6,598 nucleotides of DNA from Bordetella parapertussis (GTDB taxonomy: Bacteria; Pseudomonadota; Gammaproteobacteria; Burkholderiales; SG8-39). Made by a program: the position numbers and the translations under genes. Below, one piece after another: positions 5,016 through 6,598 of this stretch; positions within the stretch are counted from its first letter, which is position 1; each line of letters begins with the position of its first letter. The notes beneath the pieces are model-generated. The model saw only the letters and a list, made by a program, of their open reading frames with translations, was not told the DNA's origin and searched no databases. The stretch is from positions 1 through 6,598 of the forward strand of contig CAMDRY010000185.1 of NCBI GenBank assembly GCA_945906975.1, read 5' to 3'.

Positions 5016-5825
5016 ATGCCCGTCGGTGTGAACGCGGGGCGCGCCTGGAACACGCGGTATGCGGTCTCCGGTAGCGGACCGGTGCTGGTGTTGATTCATG
5101 GCGTGGGCCTGGATATGACGATGTGGCAAAGGGCGTTGCCCTTGCTCGAGCCACGTTTCACCGTCATCCGCTACGACCTTGTCGGGCACGGCAAGACGCC
5201 GGCAATCGGGGAGCGGATCGCGCTGGCTGATTTTGTCGCGCAGCTGCAAGCGCTGTTGGTCGAACTTGATATCAAGGATGCCAGCGTGCTGGGTTTTTCC
5301 CTGGGCGGCATCGTCGCGCGTGGCTGGGCGGCGGCCTTCCCGCTGCAAGCGGCGAAGCTCGTGGTGTTGTGCAGCATTGCGCCGCGCAGTGCAGCCCAGC
5401 GCGAGGCGATCGCCGGACGGCTGGCGCAGCTCGACCAAGAGGGGCCTGGTGGTAATGTCGATACGGCGATAGAACGCTGGTTCACCCCCGCATTCATTGC
5501 GCGCGGGCCTGCAATCATCGCGCAGGTGCGCGCCACCGTGCTGGCCAACAAGGGCCCGGGCTACCCCGCGGCCTATCGCTTTTTTGCCACGGCGGACGAT
5601 GTTCTTGAGGGTTTGGGCGGGAAGATAAGCTGCCCGACCCTTGCCATCACCGCCGAGAACGACATCGGTTCAACGCCGGAGATGGCGCGGCGTCTCGCCC
5701 TCGAAACGAAGCAAGGTACGGTGCATATCGTGCCGGGCTTGCGTCACATGGCGGTCGTCGAGTCACCCGAAGCGGTGCTGGGTCCGGTGTTGGCGTTTCT
5801 GGCTGCGCCGCAGGCGTCGCTTTAG
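5016..5825 (+). CDS. alpha/beta hydrolase, 3-oxoadipate enol-lactonase-like
   Basis: This is a 269-residue cytoplasmic alpha/beta-fold hydrolase with no signal peptide. It shows the oxyanion-hole motif LIHGVGLD (26-33), the DLVGHGK segment (54-60), the nucleophile elbow GFSLGG with S95, a probable acid D216 in TAENDIGSTPE, and H244 in GLRHMAVVE. The triad is complete, so it should hydrolyse an ester, lactone or C-C bond. The GFSLGGIVAR elbow and overall length resemble PcaD-type enol-lactonases, but this subgroup is broad and the true substrate is unknown. The ATG at 5016 is chosen over the in-frame TTG at 5007, which overlaps the previous gene. It begins one base after the binding-protein stop and has only a weak ribosome binding site, so translation is probably coupled. 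Context suggests that it acts on the compound bound by the upstream protein, or a derivative of it. Confidence 0.88.
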   Translation: MPVGVNAGRAWNTRYAVSGSGPVLVLIHGVGLDMTMWQRALPLLEPRFTVIRYDLVGHGKTPAIGERIALADFVAQLQALLVELDIKDASVLGFSLGGIVARGWAAAFPLQAAKLVVLCSIAPRSAAQREAIAGRLAQLDQEGPGGNVDTAIERWFTPAFIARGPAIIAQVRATVLANKGPGYPAAYRFFATADDVLEGLGGKISCPTLAITAENDIGSTPEMARRLALETKQGTVHIVPGLRHMAVVESPEAVLGPVLAFLAAPQASL

Positions 5826-5888
5826 TTCGGGTCACCTGCGGGTCTGACGCACCCGGTCGCGTCCCCCCCGCTGTATTCGCGCCGTCCG
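5826..5888. terminator. weak hairpin between convergent genes
   Basis: The 63-bp gap between the convergent stops contains CGGGT (5839-5843), a 7-nt loop and ACCCG (5851-5855). There is no T-run on either side, so a rho-independent terminator is only a weak possibility. Confidence 0.2.
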
Positions 5889-6598
5889 TTATGTCTTGCG
5901 CCTATAGCTTCCACCGGCTCGTTTGGACAGCAATTGCTCGAGGTATTCGACGGCGACAGGGTCCATGTCAAAGCGCGGGCGGGGCTCTTCGCCAAAGTGC
6001 CCGTAACGGTCCACGCCCCGCACCAGGGTGGCGGTGTCGCGTGACTCGACCACCTGCCTGGCTGCGGGGTGGATGTAGCGAATGGCCAGTCCGATGCGAC
6101 GGTCGGCGCTGTGGTTGTCCTTGGAGCCGTGGACGGTGCGCTCGTGATGCAGTGAGAATTGTCCCGCCTCCAGGCACAGGTCGACCGCCTGCGACTCGTT
6201 CACTTCGGCGGCGATCTCCTGGCCGCGTGTCAGCATGTTTCCTTTGTTATGGGTATCGCGGTGTTCGAGCACCTGCAGGTGCGAGCGCGGGACAACGCGC
6301 ATGCAGCCGTTGCTGATGTTGCTCGGCGTTAGCGCTATCCAGGCGCTGACCATGTCATCGCCCTTCAGACCCCAGTACTGTGCGTCCTGATGCCATGAGA
6401 CGAATTGCTTGTCGCCTGAATCTTTGATGAAAAACGAGGTAGACCAGCAAAGGATGTCCGGTCCGAGGAGCGACTGCACTTTGTCGAGCACCGGCTCAAG
6501 GCGCACCAGCTCGGCGACAAAGCTCAGGACCAAGTGCGACTTCTGGCGAAGGATCTGCGCCGCGTTTTCCTTGTGTTCGGCTTCGAATGCCTCGATGC
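5889..6598 (-). CDS. phytanoyl-CoA dioxygenase (PhyH) family hydroxylase, 5' end outside window
   Basis: The frame is open to the right edge, with 235 residues visible. A TTG at 6533 is not taken as the start because the coding continues upstream (reading IEAFEAEHKENAAQIL). It is a non-heme Fe(II)/2-oxoglutarate oxygenase of the PhyH family. The metal triad is present: WHQD (H at 6392-6390, D at 6386-6384) and the distal TVHGS (H at 6131-6129). RRIGLAIRY (from 6101) carries the probable 2-oxoglutarate-binding arginine. The HxD form is typical of hydroxylases. Related halogenases replace this aspartate with alanine or glycine, so halogenation is unlikely. Other family marks are SAWIALTPSNISNGCMRVVP and the RSH that follows. 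Roughly 40-50 N-terminal residues appear to be missing, judged from usual family length. Substrates in this family range from fatty acyl-CoAs to phosphonates, ectoine and natural products. The nearby hydrolase and binding protein are on the opposite strand, so a shared pathway is only possible. Confidence 0.88.
   Translation of the reverse strand, partial: IEAFEAEHKENAAQILRQKSHLVLSFVAELVRLEPVLDKVQSLLGPDILCWSTSFFIKDSGDKQFVSWHQDAQYWGLKGDDMVSAWIALTPSNISNGCMRVVPRSHLQVLEHRDTHNKGNMLTRGQEIAAEVNESQAVDLCLEAGQFSLHHERTVHGSKDNHSADRRIGLAIRYIHPAARQVVESRDTATLVRGVDRYGHFGEEPRPRFDMDPVAVEYLEQLLSKRAGGSYRRKT

Noticed and set aside
6384..6392. PhyH protein as an Fe(II)/2-oxoglutarate halogenase
   Set aside because: The aspartate of the HxD motif is present. 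Halogenases of this fold have alanine or glycine there to make room for chloride.
1..6598. CRISPR arrays, tRNA or rRNA genes, insertion sequences
   Set aside because: No regularly spaced repeats, cloverleaf-like sequence, transposase frame or terminal inverted repeats were seen by eye on either strand.

Overview
The window looks like chromosomal DNA of a GC-rich betaproteobacterium, most likely Burkholderiales or a close relative. The main pointer is a Bug/TctC-type solute-binding protein standing without its membrane partners, a gene type greatly expanded in that group. The response regulator's N-terminal domain and the general codon use fit, but no rRNA, tRNA or other definitive taxonomic marker is present, so the assignment is inference.

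Region 1 (1-1502) is an accessory defence or toxin-antitoxin locus. It holds the 3'-truncated-by-window antitoxin gene of an AbiE type IV system (DUF6088/AbiEi-like) and, overlapping it by 8 nt, a complete AbiEii-type nucleotidyltransferase toxin gene. Region 2 (1503-2059) has a plausible promoter and a very good ribosome binding site. These drive what appears to be a broken chimera: a signal peptide in one frame and the C-terminal half of a small cupin in the +1 frame. An intergenic stretch follows.

Region 3 (2060-3607) holds an orphan response regulator with its receiver at the C-terminus behind a helix-rich, winged-helix-like N-terminal domain. Facing it is a secreted thermonuclease (SNase family) gene on the minus strand, probably with a non-ATG start. 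A possible 44-codon small ORF with a good Shine-Dalgarno sequence lies just upstream of the nuclease. Between the nuclease and the next gene is a repeat-containing stretch of about 430-600 bp with no convincing gene.

Region 4 (4040-5825) is a two-gene unit. A periplasmic Bug-type substrate-binding protein is followed after a single base by an alpha/beta hydrolase resembling 3-oxoadipate enol-lactonases, which suggests uptake or sensing of an organic acid coupled to ester or lactone hydrolysis. Region 5 (5889-6598, minus strand) is a phytanoyl-CoA dioxygenase-family Fe(II)/2-oxoglutarate hydroxylase that runs off the right edge and converges on the hydrolase.

Nothing here is clearly a new system. 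The items most worth a second look are the frameshifted secreted-cupin chimera, the C-terminal-receiver regulator with an in-frame repeat of its ITKP motif, the candidate small ORF upstream of the nuclease, and the tightly coupled binding-protein/hydrolase pair.
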